A DNA stretch of 64,000 nt from Auanema rhodensis (GCA_964057225.1 OZ059895.1:4836001-4900000); one strand, 5' to 3'; numbered from the stretch's first letter, positions 24,801 to 41,100 are shown. Numbers and translations: made by a program. Notes: a model not told the origin generated them from the letters alone.

Positions 24801-27645
24801 AGGTTATAAGTGTGAACTTATATCAGTTGATATCTCGGTGCATTTTCAAGCTAGCGCAAATCTGATAACACAGATCGATGCAGCTTAAAAATCCGCATCG
24901 AATGCACTATACTTCATTGAGAAACGCTTAATACAAAAATTAGTTATGATCGTTTGAAAAATGATGCATTAGTGTATGTTGAGTTTCCATGTACACTAAA
25001 CATTGCTTCCAAAAACATTTTGACAAAAATTTTTTCGAAAAATTTCAAAATAATTTAGCAAAAAGTAGATGTTTTTAGATTCTTTTTTTCAAGGCAAAGA
25101 CGATGGACAATGTTATTCAACGAAAAAATTAATTCTTCAGGGTGAAAATCGAGGATATAAGTGTGAACATATATCAGTTGATATCTCGGTGCATTTTCAA
25201 GCTAGCGCAAATCTGATAACACAGATCGACGCAGCTTAAAAATCCGCATCGAATGCACTATACTACATTGAGAAACGCTTAATACAAAAATTAGTTATGA
25301 TCGTTTGAAAAATGATGCATTAGTGTATGTTGAGTTTCCATGTACACTCAACATTGCTTCCAAAAACATTTTGACAAAAATTTTTTCGAAAAATTTAGAA
25401 ATAATTTAGCAAAAAGTAGATGTTTTTAGATTCTTTTTTTCAAGGCAAAGACGATGGACAATGTTATTCAACGAAAAAATTAATTCTTCAGGGTGAAAAT
25501 CGAGGTTATAAGTGTGAACTTATATCAGTTGATATCTCGGTGCATTTTCAAGCTAGCGCAAATCTGATAACACAGATCGACGCAGCTTAAAAATCCGCAT
25601 CGAATGCACTATACTTCTTTGAGAAACGCTTAATACAAAAATTAGTTATGATCGTTTGAAAAATGATGCATTAGTGTATGTTGAGTTTCCATGTACACTC
25701 AACATTGCTTCCAAAAACATTTTGACAAAAATTTTTTCGAAAAATTTAGAAATAATTTAGCAAAAAGTAGATGTTTTTAGATTCTTTTTTTCAAGGCAAA
25801 GACGATGGACAATGTTATTCAACGAAAAAATTAATTCTTCAGGGTGAAAATCGAGGTTATAAGTGTGAACTTATATCAGTTGATATCTCGGTGCATTTTC
25901 AAGCTAGCGCAAATCTGATAACACAGATCGATGCAGCTTAAAAATCCGCATCGAATGCACTATACTTCATTGAGAAACGCTTAATACAAAAATTAGTTAT
26001 GATCGTTTGAAAAATGATGCATTAGTGTATGTTGAGTTTCCATGTACACTAAACATTGCTTCCAAAAACATTTTGACAAAAATTTTTTCGAAAAATTTCA
26101 AAATAATTTAGCAAAAAGTAGATGTTTTTAGATTCTTTTTTTCAAGGCAAAGACGATGGACAATGTTATTCAACGAAAAAATTAATTCTTCAGGGTGAAA
26201 ATCGAGGATATAAGTGTGAACATATATCAGTTGATATCTCGGTGCATTTTCAAGCTAGCGCAAATCTGATAACACAGATCGACGCAGCTTAAAAATCCGC
26301 ATCGAATGCACTATACTACATTGAGAAACGCTTAATACAAAAATTAGTTATGATCGTTTGAAAAATGATGCATTAGTGTATGTTGAGTTTCCATGTACAC
26401 TCAACATTGCTTCCAAAAACATTTTGACAAAAATTTTTTCGAAAAATTTCAAAATAATTTAGCAAAAAGTAGATGTTTTTAGATTCCTTTTCTCAAGGCA
26501 AAGACGATGGACAATGTTATTCAACGAAAAAATTAATTCTTCAGGGTGAAAATCGAGGATATAAGTGTGAACTTATATCAGTTGATATCTCGGTGCATTT
26601 TCAAGCTAGCGCAAATCTGATAACACAGATCGACGCAGCTTAAAAATCCGCATCGAATGCACTATACTACATTGAAAAACGCTTAATACAAAAATTAGTT
26701 ATGATCGTTCGAAAAATGATGCATTAGTGTATGTTGAGTTTCCATGTACACTCAACATTGCTTCCAAAAACATTTTGACAAAAATTTTTTCGAAAAATTT
26801 CAAAATAATTTAGCAAAAAGTAGATGTTTTTAGATTCCTTTTCTCAAGGCAAAGACGATGGACAATGTTATTCAACGAAAAAATTAATTCTTCAGGGTGA
26901 AAATCGAGGATATAAGTGTGAACATATATCAGTTGATATCTCGGTGCATTTTCAAGCTAGCGCAAATCTGATAACACAGATCGACGCAGCTTAAAAATCC
27001 GCATCGAATGCACTATACTACATTGAGAAACGCTTAATACAAAAATTAGTTATGATCGTTTGAAAAATGATGCATTAGTGTATGTTGAGTTTCCATGTAC
27101 ACTCAACATTGCTTCCAAAAACATTTTGACAAAAATTTTTTCGAAAAATTTCAAAATAATTTAGCAAAAAGTAGATGTTTTTAGATTCCTTTTCTCAAGG
27201 CAAAGACGATGGACAATGTTATTCAACGAAAAAATTAATTCTTCAGGGTGAAAATCGAGGATATAAGTGTGAACTTATATCAGTTGATATCTCGGTGCAT
27301 TTTCAAGCTAGCGCAAATCTGATAACACAGATCGATGCAGCTTAAAAATCCGCATCGAATGCACTATACTTCATTGAGAAACGCTTAATACAAAAATTAG
27401 TTATGATCGTTTGAAAAATGATGCATTAGTGTATGTTGAGTTTCCATGTACACTAAACATTGCTTCCAAAAACATTTTGACAAAAATTTTTTCGAAAAAT
27501 TTCAAAATAATTTAGCAAAAAGTAGATGTTTTTAGATTCTTTTTTTCAAGGCAAAGACGATGGACAATGTTATTCAACGAAAAAATTAATTCTTCAGGGT
27601 GAAAATCGAGGATATAAGTGTGAACATATATCAGTTGATATCTCG

Positions 27646-30600
27646 GTGCATTTTCAAGCTAGCGCAAATCTGATAACACAGATCGACGCAGCTTAAAAAT
27701 CCGCATCGAATGCACTATACTACATTGAGAAACGCTTAATACAAAAATTAGTTATGATCGTTTGAAAAATGATGCATTAGTGTATGTTGAGTTTCCATGT
27801 ACACTCAACATTGCTTCCAAAAACATTTTGACAAAAATTTTTTCGAAAAATTTCAAAATAATTTAGCAAAAAGTAGATGTTTTTAGATTCCTTTTCTCAA
27901 GGCAAAGACGATGGACAATGTTATTCAACGAAAAAATTAATTCTTCAGGGTGAAAATCGAGGATATAAGTGTGAACTTATATCAGTTGATATCTCGGTGC
28001 ATTTTCAAGCTAGCGCAAATCTGATAACACAGATCGACGCAGCTTAAAAATCCGCATCGAATGCACTATACTACATTGAAAAACGCTTAATACAAAAATT
28101 AGTTATGATCGTTCGAAAAATGATGCATTAGTGTATGTTGAGTTTCCATGTACACTCAACATTGCTTCCAAAAACATTTTGACAAAAATTTTTTCGAAAA
28201 ATTTCAAAATAATTTAGCAAAAAGTAGATGTTTTTAGATTCCTTTTCTCAAGGCAAAGACGATGGACAATGTTATTCAACGAAAAAATTAATTCTTCAGG
28301 GTGAAAATCGAGGATATAAGTGTGAACATATATCAGTTGATATCTCGGTGCATTTTCAAGCTAGCGCAAATCTGATAACACAGATCGACGCAGCTTAAAA
28401 ATCCGCATCGAATGCACTATACTACATTGAGAAACGCTTAATACAAAAATTAGTTATGATCGTTTGAAAAATGATGCATTAGTGTATGTTGAGTTTCCAT
28501 GTACACTCAACATTGCTTCCAAAAACATTTTGACAAAAATTTTTTCGAAAAATTTCAAAATAATTTAGCAAAAAGTAGATGTTTTTAGATTCCTTTTCTC
28601 AAGGCAAAGACGATGGACAATGTTATTCAACGAAAAAATTAATTCTTCAGGGTGAAAATCGAGGATATAAGTGTGAACTTATATCAGTTGATATCTCGGT
28701 GCATTTTCAAGCTAGCGCAAATCTGATAACACAGATCGACGCAGCTTAAAAATCCGCATCGAATGCACTATACTACATTGAAAAACGCTTAATACAAAAA
28801 TTAGTTATGATCGTTCGAAAAATGATGCAATAGTGTATGTTGAGTTTCCATGTACACTCAACATTGCTTCCAAAAACATTTTGACAAAAATTTTTTCGAA
28901 AAATTTCAAAATAATTTAGCAAAAAGTAGATGTTTTTAGATTTCTTTTTTCAAGGCAAAGACAATGGACAATGTTATTCAACGAAAAAATTAATTCTTCA
29001 GGGTGAAAATCGAGGATATAAGTGTGAACATATATCAGTTGATATCTCGGTGCATGTTCAAGCTAGCGCAAATCTGATAACACAGATCGACGCAGCTTAA
29101 AAATCCGCATCGAATGCACTATACTTCATTGAGAAACGCTTAATACAAGAATTAGTTATGATCGTTTGAAAAATGATGCATTAGTGTATGTTGAGTTTCC
29201 ATGTACACTCAACATTGCTTCCAAAAACATTTTGACAAAAATGTTTTCGAAAAATTTCAAAATAATTTAGCAAAAAGTAGATGTTTTTAGATTTCTTTTT
29301 TCAAGGCAAAGACGATGGACAATGTTATTCAACGAAAAAATTAATTCTTCAGGGTGAAAATCGAGGATATAAGTGTGAACATATATCAGTTGATATCTCG
29401 GTGCATTTTCAAGCTAGCGCAAATCTGATAACACAGATCGACGCAGCTTAAAAATCCGCATCGAATGCACTATACTACATTGAAAAACGCTTAATACAAA
29501 AATTAGTTATGATCGTTCGAAAAATGATGCATTAGTGTATGTTGAGTTTCCATGTACACTCAACATTGCTTCCAAAAACATTTTGACAAAAATTTTTTCG
29601 AAAAATTTCAAAATAATTTAGCAAAAAGTAGATGTTTTTAGATTTCTTTTTTCAAGGCAAAGACGATGGACAATGTTATTCAACGAAAAAATTAATTCTT
29701 CAGGGTGAAAATCGAGGATATAAGTGTGAACATATATCAGTTGATATCTCGGTGCATTTTCAAGCTAGCGCAAATCTGATAACACAGATCGACGCAGCTT
29801 AAAAATCCGCATCGAATGCACTATACTACATTGAGAAACGCTTAATACAAAAATTAGTTATGATCGTTTGAAAAATGATGCATTAGTGTATGTTGAGTTT
29901 CCATGTACACTCAACATTGCTTCCAAAAACATTTTGACAAAAATTTTTTCGAAAAATTTCAAAATAATTTAGCAAAAAGTAGATGTTTTTAGATTCCTTT
30001 TCTCAAGGCAAAGACGATGGACAATGTTATTCAACGAAAAAATTAATTCTTCAGGGTGAAAATCGAGGATATAAGTGTGAACTTATATCAGTTGATATCT
30101 CGGTGCATTTTCAAGCTAGCGCAAATCTGATAACACAGATCGACGCAGCTTAAAAATCCGCATCGAATGCACTATACTACATTGAAAAACGCTTAATACA
30201 AAAATTAGTTATGATCGTTCGAAAAATGATGCATTAGTGTATGTTGAGTTTCCATGTACACTCAACATTGCTTCCAAAAACATTTTGACAAAAATTTTTT
30301 CGAAAAATTTCAAAATAATTTAGCAAAAAGTAGATGTTTTTAGATTCCTTTTCTCAAGGCAAAGACGATGGACAATGTTATTCAACGAAAAAATTAATTC
30401 TTCAGGGTGAAAATCGAGGATATAAGTGTGAACATATATCAGTTGATATCTCGGTGCATTTTCAAGCTAGCGCAAATCTGATAACACAGATCGACGCAGC
30501 TTAAAAATCCGCATCGAATGCACTATACTACATTGAGAAACGCTTAATACAAAAATTAGTTATGATCGTTTGAAAAATGATGCATTAGTGTATGTTGAGT

Positions 30601-31857
30601 TTCCATGTACACTCAACATTGCTTCCAAAAACATTTTGACAAAAATTTTTTCGAAAAATTTCAAAATAATTTAGCAAAAAGTAGATGTTTTTAGATTCCT
30701 TTTCTCAAGGCAAAGACGATGGACAATGTTATTCAACGAAAAAATTAATTCTTCAGGGTGAAAATCGAGGATATAAGTGTGAACTTATATCAGTTGATAT
30801 CTCGGTGCATTTTCAAGCTAGCGCAAATCTGATAACACAGATCGACGCAGCTTAAAAATCCGCATCGAATGCACTATACTACATTGAAAAACGCTTAATA
30901 CAAAAATTAGTTATGATCGTTCGAAAAATGATGCAATAGTGTATGTTGAGTTTCCATGTACACTCAACATTGCTTCCAAAAACATTTTGACAAAAATTTT
31001 TTCGAAAAATTTCAAAATAATTTAGCAAAAAGTAGATGTTTTTAGATTTCTTTTTTCAAGGCAAAGACAATGGACAATGTTATTCAACGAAAAAATTAAT
31101 TCTTCAGGGTGAAAATCGAGGATATAAGTGTGAACATATATCAGTTGATATCTCGGTGCATGTTCAAGCTAGCGCAAATCTGATAACACAGATCGACGCA
31201 GCTTAAAAATCCGCATCGAATGCACTATACTTCATTGAGAAACGCTTAATACAAGAATTAGTTATGATCGTTTGAAAAATGATGCATTAGTGTATGTTGA
31301 GTTTCCATGTACACTCAACATTGCTTCCAAAAACATTTTGACAAAAATGTTTTCGAAAAATTTCAAAATAATTTAGCAAAAAGTAGATGTTTTTAGATTT
31401 CTTTTTTCAAGGCAAAGACGATGGACAATGTTATTCAACGAAAAAATTAATTCTTCAGGGTGAAAATCGAGGATATAAGTGTGAACATATATCAGTTGAT
31501 ATCTCGGTGCATTTTCAAGCTAGCGCAAATCTGATAACACAGATCGACGCAGCTTAAAAATCCGCATCGAATGCACTATACTACATTGAAAAACGCTTAA
31601 TACAAAAATTAGTTATGATCGTTCGAAAAATGATGCATTAGTGTATGTTGAGTTTCCATGTACACTCAACATTGCTTCCAAAAACATTTTGACAAAAATT
31701 TTTTCGAAAAATTTCAAAATAATTTAGCAAAAAGTAGATGTTTTTAGATTTCTTTTTTCAAGGCAAAGACGATGGACAATGTTATTCAACGAAAAAATTA
31801 ATTCTTCAGGGTGAAAATCGAGGATATAAGTGTGAACATATATCAGTTGATATCTCG
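27646..31857. repeat. Hexamer higher-order repeat (2106 bp x2)
   Basis: Two adjacent units, 27646-29751 and 29752-31857, each of six monomers. Rare markers recur exactly 2106 bp apart: ATGCAATAG (in the segments at 28821 and 30927), GTGCATGTTCAAG (29051 and 31157) and ACAAGAATTAG (29145 and 31251). The similarity stops in the first monomer after 31857. Confidence 0.8.
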
Positions 31858-34800
31858 GTGCATTTTCAAGCTAGCGCAAATCTGATAACACAGATCGACG
31901 CAGCTTAAAAATCCGCATCGAATGCACTATACTACATTGAAAAACGCTTAATACAAAAATTAGTTATGATCGTTCGAAAAATGATGCATTAGTGTATGTT
32001 GAGTTTCCATGTACACTCAACATTGCTTCCAAAAACATTTTGACAAAAATTTTTTCGAAAAATTTCAAAATAATTTAGCAAAAAGTAGATGTTTTTAGAT
32101 TTCTTTTTTCAAGGCAAAGACGATGGACAATGTTATTCAACGAAAAAATTAATTCTTCAGGGTGAAAATCGAGGTTATAAGTGTGAACATATATCAGTTG
32201 ATATCTCGGTGCATTTTCAAGCTAGCGCAAATCTGATAACACAGATCGACGCAGCTTAAAAATCCGCATCGAATGCACTATACTTCATTGAGAAACGCTT
32301 AATACAAAAATTAGTTATGATCGTTTGAAAAATGATGCATTAGTGTATGTTGAGTTTCCATGTACACTCAACATTGCTTCCAAAAACATTTTGACAAAAA
32401 TGTTTTCGAAAAATTTCAAAATAATTTAGCAAAAAGTAGATGTTTTTAGATTTCTTTTTTCAAGGCAAAGACGATGGACAATGTTATTCAACGAAAAAAT
32501 TAATTCTTCAGGGTGAAAATCGAGGATATAAGTGTGAACATATATCAGTTGATATCTCGGTGCATTTTCAAGCTAGCGCAAATCTGATAACACAGATCGA
32601 CGCAGCTTAAAAATCCGCATCGAATGCACTATACTACATTGAAAAACGCTTAATACAAAAATTAGTTATGATCGTTCGAAAAATGATGCATTAGTGTATG
32701 TTGAGTTTCCATGTACACTCAACATTGCTTCCAAAAACATTTTGACAAAAATTTTTTCGAAAAATTTCAAAATAATTTAGCAAAAAGTAGATGTTTTTAG
32801 ATTCCTTTTCTCAAGGCAAAGACGATGGACAATGTTATTCAACGAAAAAATTAATTCTTCAGGGTGAAAATCGAGGATATAAGTGTGAACTTATATCAGT
32901 TGATATCTCGGTGCATTTTCAAGCTAGCGCAAATCTGATAACACAGATCGACGCAGCTTAAAAATCCGCATCGAATGCACTATACTACATTGAAAAACGC
33001 TTAATACAAAAATTAGTTATGATCGTTCGAAAAATGATGCATTAGTGTATGTTGAGTTTCCATGTACACTCAACATTGCTTCCAAAAACATTTTGACAAA
33101 AATTTTTTCGAAAAATTTCAAAATAATTTAGCAAAAAGTAGATGTTTTTAGATTCCTTTTCTCAAGGCAAAGACGATGGACAATGTTATTCAACGAAAAA
33201 ATTAATTCTTCAGGGTGAAAATCGAGGATATAAGTGTGAACTTATATCAGTTGATATCTCGGTGCATTTTCAAGCTAGCGCAAATCTGATAACACAGATC
33301 GACGCAGCTTAAAAATCCGCATCGAATGCACTATACTACATTGAAAAACGCTTAATACAAAAATTAGTTATGATCGTTCGAAAAATGATGCATTAGTGTA
33401 TGTTGAGTTTCCATGTACACTCAACATTGCTTCCAAAAACATTTTGACAAAAATTTTTTCGAAAAATTTCAAAATAATTTAGCAAAAAGTAGATGTTTTT
33501 AGATTCCTTTTCTCAAGGCAAAGACGATGGACAATGTTATTCAACGAAAAAATTAATTCTTCAGGGTGAAAATCGAGGATATAAGTGTGAACTTATATCA
33601 GTTGATATCTCGGTGCATTTTTAAGCTAGCGCAAATCTGATAACACAGATCGACGCAGCTTAAAAATCCGCATCGAATGCACTATACTACATTGAAAAAC
33701 GCTTAATACAAAAATTAGTTATGATCGTTTGAAAAATGATGCATTAGTGTATGTTGAGTTTCCATGTACACTCAACATTGCTTCCAAAAACATTTTGACA
33801 AAAATGTTTTCGAAAAATTTCAAAATAATTTAGCAAAAAGTAGATGTTTTTAGATTCCTTTTCTCAAGGCAAAGACGATGGACAATGTTATTCAACGAAA
33901 AAATTAATTCTTCAGGGTGAAAATCGAGGATATAAGTGTGAACTTATATCAGTTGATATCTCGGTGCATTTTCAAGCTAGCGCAAATCTGATAACACAGA
34001 TCGACGCAGCTTAAAAATCCGCATCGAATGCACTATACTTCATTGAGAAACGCTTAATACAAAAATTAGTTATGATCGTTCGAAAAATGATGCATTAGTG
34101 TATGTTGAGTTTCCATGTACACTCAACATTGCTTCCAAAAACATTTTGACAAAAATTTTTTCGAAAAATTTCAAAATAATTTAGCAAAAAGTAGATGTTT
34201 TTAGATTCCTTTTCTCAAGGCAAAGACGATGGACAATGTTATTCAACGAAAAAATTAATTCTTCAGGGTGAAAATCGAGGATATAAGTGTGAACTTATAT
34301 CAGTTGATATCTCGGTGCATTTTTAAGCTAGCGCAAATCTGATAACACAGATCGACGCAGCTTAAAAATCCGCATTTAATGCACTATACTACATTGAAAA
34401 ACGCTTAATACAAAAATTAGTTATGATCGTTTGAAAAATGATGCATTAGTGTATGTTGAGTTTCCATGTACACTCAACATTGCTTCCAAAAACATTTTGA
34501 CAAAAATGTTTTCGAAAAATTTCAAAATAATTTAGCAAAAAGTAGATGTTTTTAGATTTCTTTTTTCAAGGCAAAGACGATGGACAATGTTATTCAACGA
34601 AAAAATTAATTCTTCAGGGTGAAAATCGAGGTTATAAGTGTGAACTTATATCAGTTGATATCTCGGTGCATTTTCAAGCTAGCGCAAATCTGATAACACA
34701 GATCGACGCAGCTTAAAAATCCGCATCGAATGCACTATACTACATTGAAAAACGCTTAATACAAAAATTAGTTATGATCGTTCGAAAAATGATGCATTAG

Positions 34801-37800
34801 TGTATGTTGAGTTTCCATGTACACTCAACATTGCTTCCAAAAACATTTTGACAAAAATTTTTTCGAAAAATTTCAAAATAATTTAGCAAAAAGTAGATGT
34901 TTTTAGATTCCTTTTCTCAAGGCAAAGACGATGGACAATGTTATTCAACGAAAAAATTAATTCTTCAGGGTGAAAATCGAGGATATAAGTGTGAACTTAT
35001 ATCAGTTGATATCTCGGTGCATTTTCAAGCTAGCGCAAATCTGATAACACAGATCGACGCAGCTTAAAAATCCGCATCGAATGCACTATACTTCATTGAG
35101 AAACGCTTAATACAAAAATTAGTTATGATCGTTTGAAAAATGATGCATTAGTGTATGTTGAGTTTCCATGTACACTCAACATTGCTTCCAAAAACATTTT
35201 GACAAAAATTTTTTCGAAAAATTTCAAAATAATTTAGCAAAAAGTAGATGTTTTTAGATTTCTTTTTTCAAGGCAAAGACGATGGACAATGTTATTCAAC
35301 GAAAAAATTAATTCTTCAGGGTGAAAATCGAGGTTATAAGTGTGAACTTATATCAGTTGATATCTCGGTGCATTTTCAAGCTAGCGCAAATCTGATAACA
35401 CAGATCGACGCAGCTTAAAAATCCGCATCGAATGCACTATACTACATTGAAAAACGCTTAATACAAAAATTAGTTATGATCGTTCGAAAAATGATGCATT
35501 AGTGTATGTTGAGTTTCCATGTACACTCAACATTGCTTCCAAAAACATTTTGACAAAAATTTTTTCGAAAAATTTCAAAATAATTTAGCAAAAAGTAGAT
35601 GTTTTTAGATTCCTTTTCTCAAGGCAAAGACGATGGACAATGTTATTCAACGAAAAAATTAATTCTTCAGGGTGAAAATCGAGGATATAAGTGTGAACTT
35701 ATATCAGTTGATATCTCGGTGCATTTTTAAGCTAGCGCAAATCTGATAACACAGATCGACGCAGCTTAAAAATCCGCATTTAATGCACTATACTACATTG
35801 AAAAACGCTTAATACAAAAATTAGTTATGATCGTTTGAAAAATGATGCATTAGTGTATGTTGAGTTTCCATGTACACTCAACATTGCTTCCAAAAACATT
35901 TTGACAAAAATGTTTTCGAAAAATTTCAAAATAATTTAGCAAAAAGTAGATGTTTTTAGATTTCTTTTTTCAAGGCAAAGACGATGGACAATGTTATTCA
36001 ACGAAAAAATTAATTCTTCAGGGTGAAAATCGAGGTTATAAGTGTGAACTTATATCAGTTGATATCTCGGTGCATTTTCAAGCTAGCGCAAATCTGATAA
36101 CACAGATCGACGCAGCTTAAAAATCCGCATCGAATGCACTATACTACATTGAAAAACGCTTAATACAAAAATTAGTTATGATCGTTCGAAAAATGATGCA
36201 TTAGTGTATGTTGAGTTTCCATGTACACTCAACATTGCTTCCAAAAACATTTTGACAAAAATGTTTTCGAAAAATTTCAAAATAATTTAGCAAAAAGTAG
36301 ATGTTTTTAGATTCCTTTTTTCAAGGCAAAGACGATGGACAATGTTATTCAACGAAAAAATTAATTCTTCAGGGTGAAAATCGAGGATATAAGTGTGAAC
36401 ATATATCAGTTGATATCTCGGTGCATTTTCAAGGTAGCGCAAATCTGATAACACAGATCGACGCAGCTTAAAAATCCGCATCGAATGCACTATACTTCAT
36501 TGAGAAACGCTTAATACAAAAATTAGTTATGATCGTTTGAAAAATGATGCATTAGTGTATGTTGAGTTTCCATGTACACTCAACATTGCTTCCAAAAACA
36601 TTTTGACAAAAATTTTTTCGAAAAATTTCAAAATAATTTAGCAAAAAGTAGATGTTTTTAGATTTCTTTTCTCAAGGCAAAGACGATGGACAATGTTATT
36701 CAACGAAAAAATTAATTCTTCAGGGTGAAAATCGAGGATATAAGTGTGAACTTATATCAGTTGATATCTCGGTGCATTTTCAAGCTAGCGCAAATCTGAT
36801 AACACAGATCGACGCAGCTTAAAAATCCGCATCGAATGCACTATACTACATTGAAAAACGCTTAATACAAAAATTAGTTATGATCGTTCGAAAAATGATG
36901 CATTAGTGTATGTTGAGTTTCCATGTACACTCAACATTGCTTCCAAAAACATTTTGACAAAATTTTTTCGAAAAATTTCAAAATAATTTAGCAAAAAGTA
37001 GATGTTTTTAGATTCCTTTTCTCAAGGCAAAGACGATGGACAATGTTATTCAACGAAAAAATTAATTCTTCAGGGTGAAAATCGAGGATATAAGTGTGAA
37101 CTTATATCAGTTGATATCTCGGTGCATTTTCAAGCTAGCGCAAATCTGATAACACAGATCGACGCAGCTTAAAAATCCGCATTTAATGCACTATACTACA
37201 TTGAAAAACGCTTAATACAAAAATTAGTTATGATCGTTCGAAAAATGATGCATTAGTGTATGTTGAGTTTCCATGTACACTCAACATTGCTTCCAAAAAC
37301 ATTTTGACAAAAATTTTTTCGAAAAATTTCAAAATAATTTAGCAAAAAGTAGATGTTTTTAGATTCTTTTTTTCAAGGCAAAGACGATGGACAATGTTAT
37401 TCAACGAAAAAATTAATTCTTCAGGGTGAAAATCGAGGATATAAGTGTGAACTTATATCAGTTGATATCTCGGTGCATTTTTAAGCTAGCGCAAATCTGA
37501 TAACACAGATCGACGCAGCTTAAAAATCCGCATCGAATGCACTATACTACATTGAAAAACGCTTAATACAAAAATTAGTTATGATCGTTTGAAAAATGAT
37601 GCATTAGTGTATGTTGAGTTTCCATGTACACTCAACATTGCTTCCAAAAACATTTTGACAAAAATTTTTTCGAAAAATTTCAAAATAATTTAGCAAAAAG
37701 TAGATGTTTTTAGATTCTTTTTTTCAAGGCAAAGACGATGGACAATGTTATTCAACGAAAAAATTAATTCTTCAGGGTGAAAATCGAGGATATAAGTGTG

Positions 37801-38174
37801 AACTTATATCAGTTGATATCTCGGTGCATTTTTAAGCTAGCGCAAATCTGATAACACAGATCGACGCAGCTTAAAAATCCGCATCGAATGCACTATACTT
37901 CATTGAGAAACGCTTAATACAAAAATTAGTTATGATCGTTTGAAAAATGATGCATTAGTGTATGTTGAGTTTCCATGTACACTCAACATTGCTTCCAAAA
38001 ACATTTTGACAAAAATTTTTTCGAAAAATTTCAAAATAATTTAGCAAAAAGTAGATGTTTTTAGATTCTTTTTTTCAAGGCAAAGACGATGGACAATGTT
38101 ATTCAACGAAAAAATTAATTCTTCAGGGTGAAAATCGAGGATATAAGTGTGAACTTATATCAGTTGATATCTCG

Positions 38175-41100
38175 GTGCATTTTTAAGCTAGCGCAAATCT
38201 GATAACACAGATCGACGCAGCTTAAAAATCCGCATCGAATGCACTATACTACATTGAGAAACGCTCAATACAAAAATTAGTTATGATCGTTTGAAAAATG
38301 ATGCATTAGTGTATGTTGAGTTTCCATGTACACTCAACATTGCTTTCAAAAACATTTTGACAAAAATTTTTTCGAAAAATTTCAAAATAATTTAGCAAAA
38401 AGTAGATGTTTTTAGATTCCTTTTCTCAAGGCAAAGACGATGGACAATGTTATTCAACGAAAAAATTAATTCTTCAGGGTGAAAATCGAGGATATAAGTG
38501 TGAACTTATATCAGTTGATATCTCGGTGCATTTTCAAGCTAGCGCAAATCTGATAACACAGATCGACGCAGCTTAAAAATCCGCATTTAATGCACTATAC
38601 TACATTGAAAAACGCTTAATACAAAAATTAGTTATGATCGTTCGAAAAATGATGCATTAGTGTATGTTGAGTTTCCATGTACACTCAACATTGCTTCCAA
38701 AAACATTTTGACAAAAATTTTTTCGAAAAATTTCAAAATAATTTAGCAAAAAGTAGATGTTTTTAGATTCTTTTTTTCAAGGCAAAGACGATGGACAATG
38801 TTATTCAACGAAAAAATTAATTCTTCAGGGTGAAAATCGAGGATATAAGTGTGAACTTATATCAGTTGATATCTCGGTGCATTTTCAAGCTAGCGCAAAT
38901 CTGATAACACAGATCGACGCAGCTTAAAAATCCGCATCGAATGCACTATACTTCATTGAGAAACGCTTAATACAAAAATTAGTTATGATCGTTTGAAAAA
39001 TGATGCATTAGTGTATGTTGAGTTTCCATGTACACTCAACATTGCTTCCAAAAACATTTTGACAAAAATTTTTTCGAAAAATTTCAAAATAATTTAGCAA
39101 AAAGTAGATGTTTTTAGATTCTTTTTTTCAAGGCAAAGACGATGGACAATGTTATTCAACGAAAAAATTAATTCTTCAGGGTGAAAATCGAGGATATAAG
39201 TGTGAACTTATATCAGTTGATATCTCGGTGCATTTTTAAGCTAGCGCAAATCTGATAACACAGATCGACGCAGCTTAAAAATCCGCATCGAATGCACTAT
39301 ACTACATTGAGAAACGCTCAATACAAAAATTAGTTATGATCGTTTGAAAAATGATGCATTAGTGTATGTTGAGTTTCCATGTACACTCAACATTGCTTTC
39401 AAAAACATTTTGACAAAAATTTTTTCGAAAAATTTCAAAATAATTTAGCAAAAAGTAGATGTTTTTAGATTCCTTTTCTCAAGGCAAAGACGATGGACAA
39501 TGTTATTCAACGAAAAAATTAATTCTTCAGGGTGAAAATCGAGGATATAAGTGTGAACTTATATCAGTTGATATCTCGGTGCATTTTCAAGCTAGCGCAA
39601 ATCTGATAACACAGATCGACGCAGCTTAAAAATCCGCATTTAATGCACTATACTACATTGAAAAACGCTTAATACAAAAATTAGTTATGATCGTTCGAAA
39701 AATGATGCATTAGTGTATGTTGAGTTTCCATGTACACTCAACATTGCTTCCAAAAACATTTTGACAAAAATTTTTTCGAAAAATTTCAAAATAATTTAGC
39801 AAAAAGTAGATGTTTTTAGATTCTTTTTTTCAAGGCAAAGACGATGGACAATGTTATTCAACGAAAAAATTAATTCTTCAGGGTGAAAATCGAGGATATA
39901 AGTGTGAACATATATCAGTTGATATCTCGGTGCATTTTCAAGCTAGCGCAAATCTGATAACACAGATCGACGCAGCTTAAAAATCCGCATCGAATGCACT
40001 ATACTTCATTGAGAAACGCTTAATACAAAAATTAGTTATGATCGTTTGAAAAATGATGCATTAGTGTATGTTGAGTTTCCATGTACACTCAACATTGCTT
40101 CCAAAAACATTTTGACAAAAATTTTTTCGAAAAATTTCAAAATAATTTAGCAAAAAGTAGATGTTTTTAGATTCTTTTTTTCAAGGCAAAGACGATGGAC
40201 AATGTTATTCAACGAAAAAATTAATTCTTCAGGGTGAAAATCGAGGATATAAGTGTGAACTTATATCAGTTGATATCTCGGTGCATTTTTAAGCTAGCGC
40301 AAATCTGATAACACAGATCGACGCAGCTTACAAATCCGCATCGAATGCACTATACTACATTGAGAAACGCTCAATACAAAAATTAGTTATGATCGTTTGA
40401 AAAATGATGCATTAGTGTATGTTGAGTTTCCATGTACACTCAACATTGCTTTCAAAAACATTTTGACAAAAATTTTTTCGAAAAATTTCAAAATAATTTA
40501 GCAAAAAGTAGATGTTTTTAGATTCCTTTTCTCAAGGCAAAGACGATGGACAATGTTATTCAACGAAAAAATTAATTCTTCAGGGTGAAAATCGAGGATA
40601 TAAGTGTGAACTTATATCAGTTGATATCTCGGTGCATTTTCAAGCTAGCGCAAATCTGATAACACAGATCGACGCAGCTTAAAAATCCGCATTTAATGCA
40701 CTATACTACATTGAAAAACGCTTAATACAAAAATTAGTTATGATCGTTCGAAAAATGATGCATTAGTGTATGTTGAGTTTCCATGTACACTCAACATTGC
40801 TTCCAAAAACATTTTGACAAAAATTTTTTCGAAAAATTTCAAAATAATTTAGCAAAAAGTAGATGTTTTTAGATTCTTTTTTTCAAGGCAAAGACGATGG
40901 ACAATGTTATTCAACGAAAAAATTAATTCTTCAGGGTGAAAATCGAGGATATAAGTGTGAACTTATATCAGTTGATATCTCGGTGCATTTTCAAGCTAGC
41001 GCAAATCTGATAACACAGATCGACGCAGCTTAAAAATCCGCATCGAATGCACTATACTTCATTGAGAAACGCTTAATACAAAAATTAGTTATGATCGTTT

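Noticed and set aside
36287..36490. Minus-strand 67-codon frame in the satellite
   Set aside because: Present in a single variant monomer and not conserved in the array; chance open frame.
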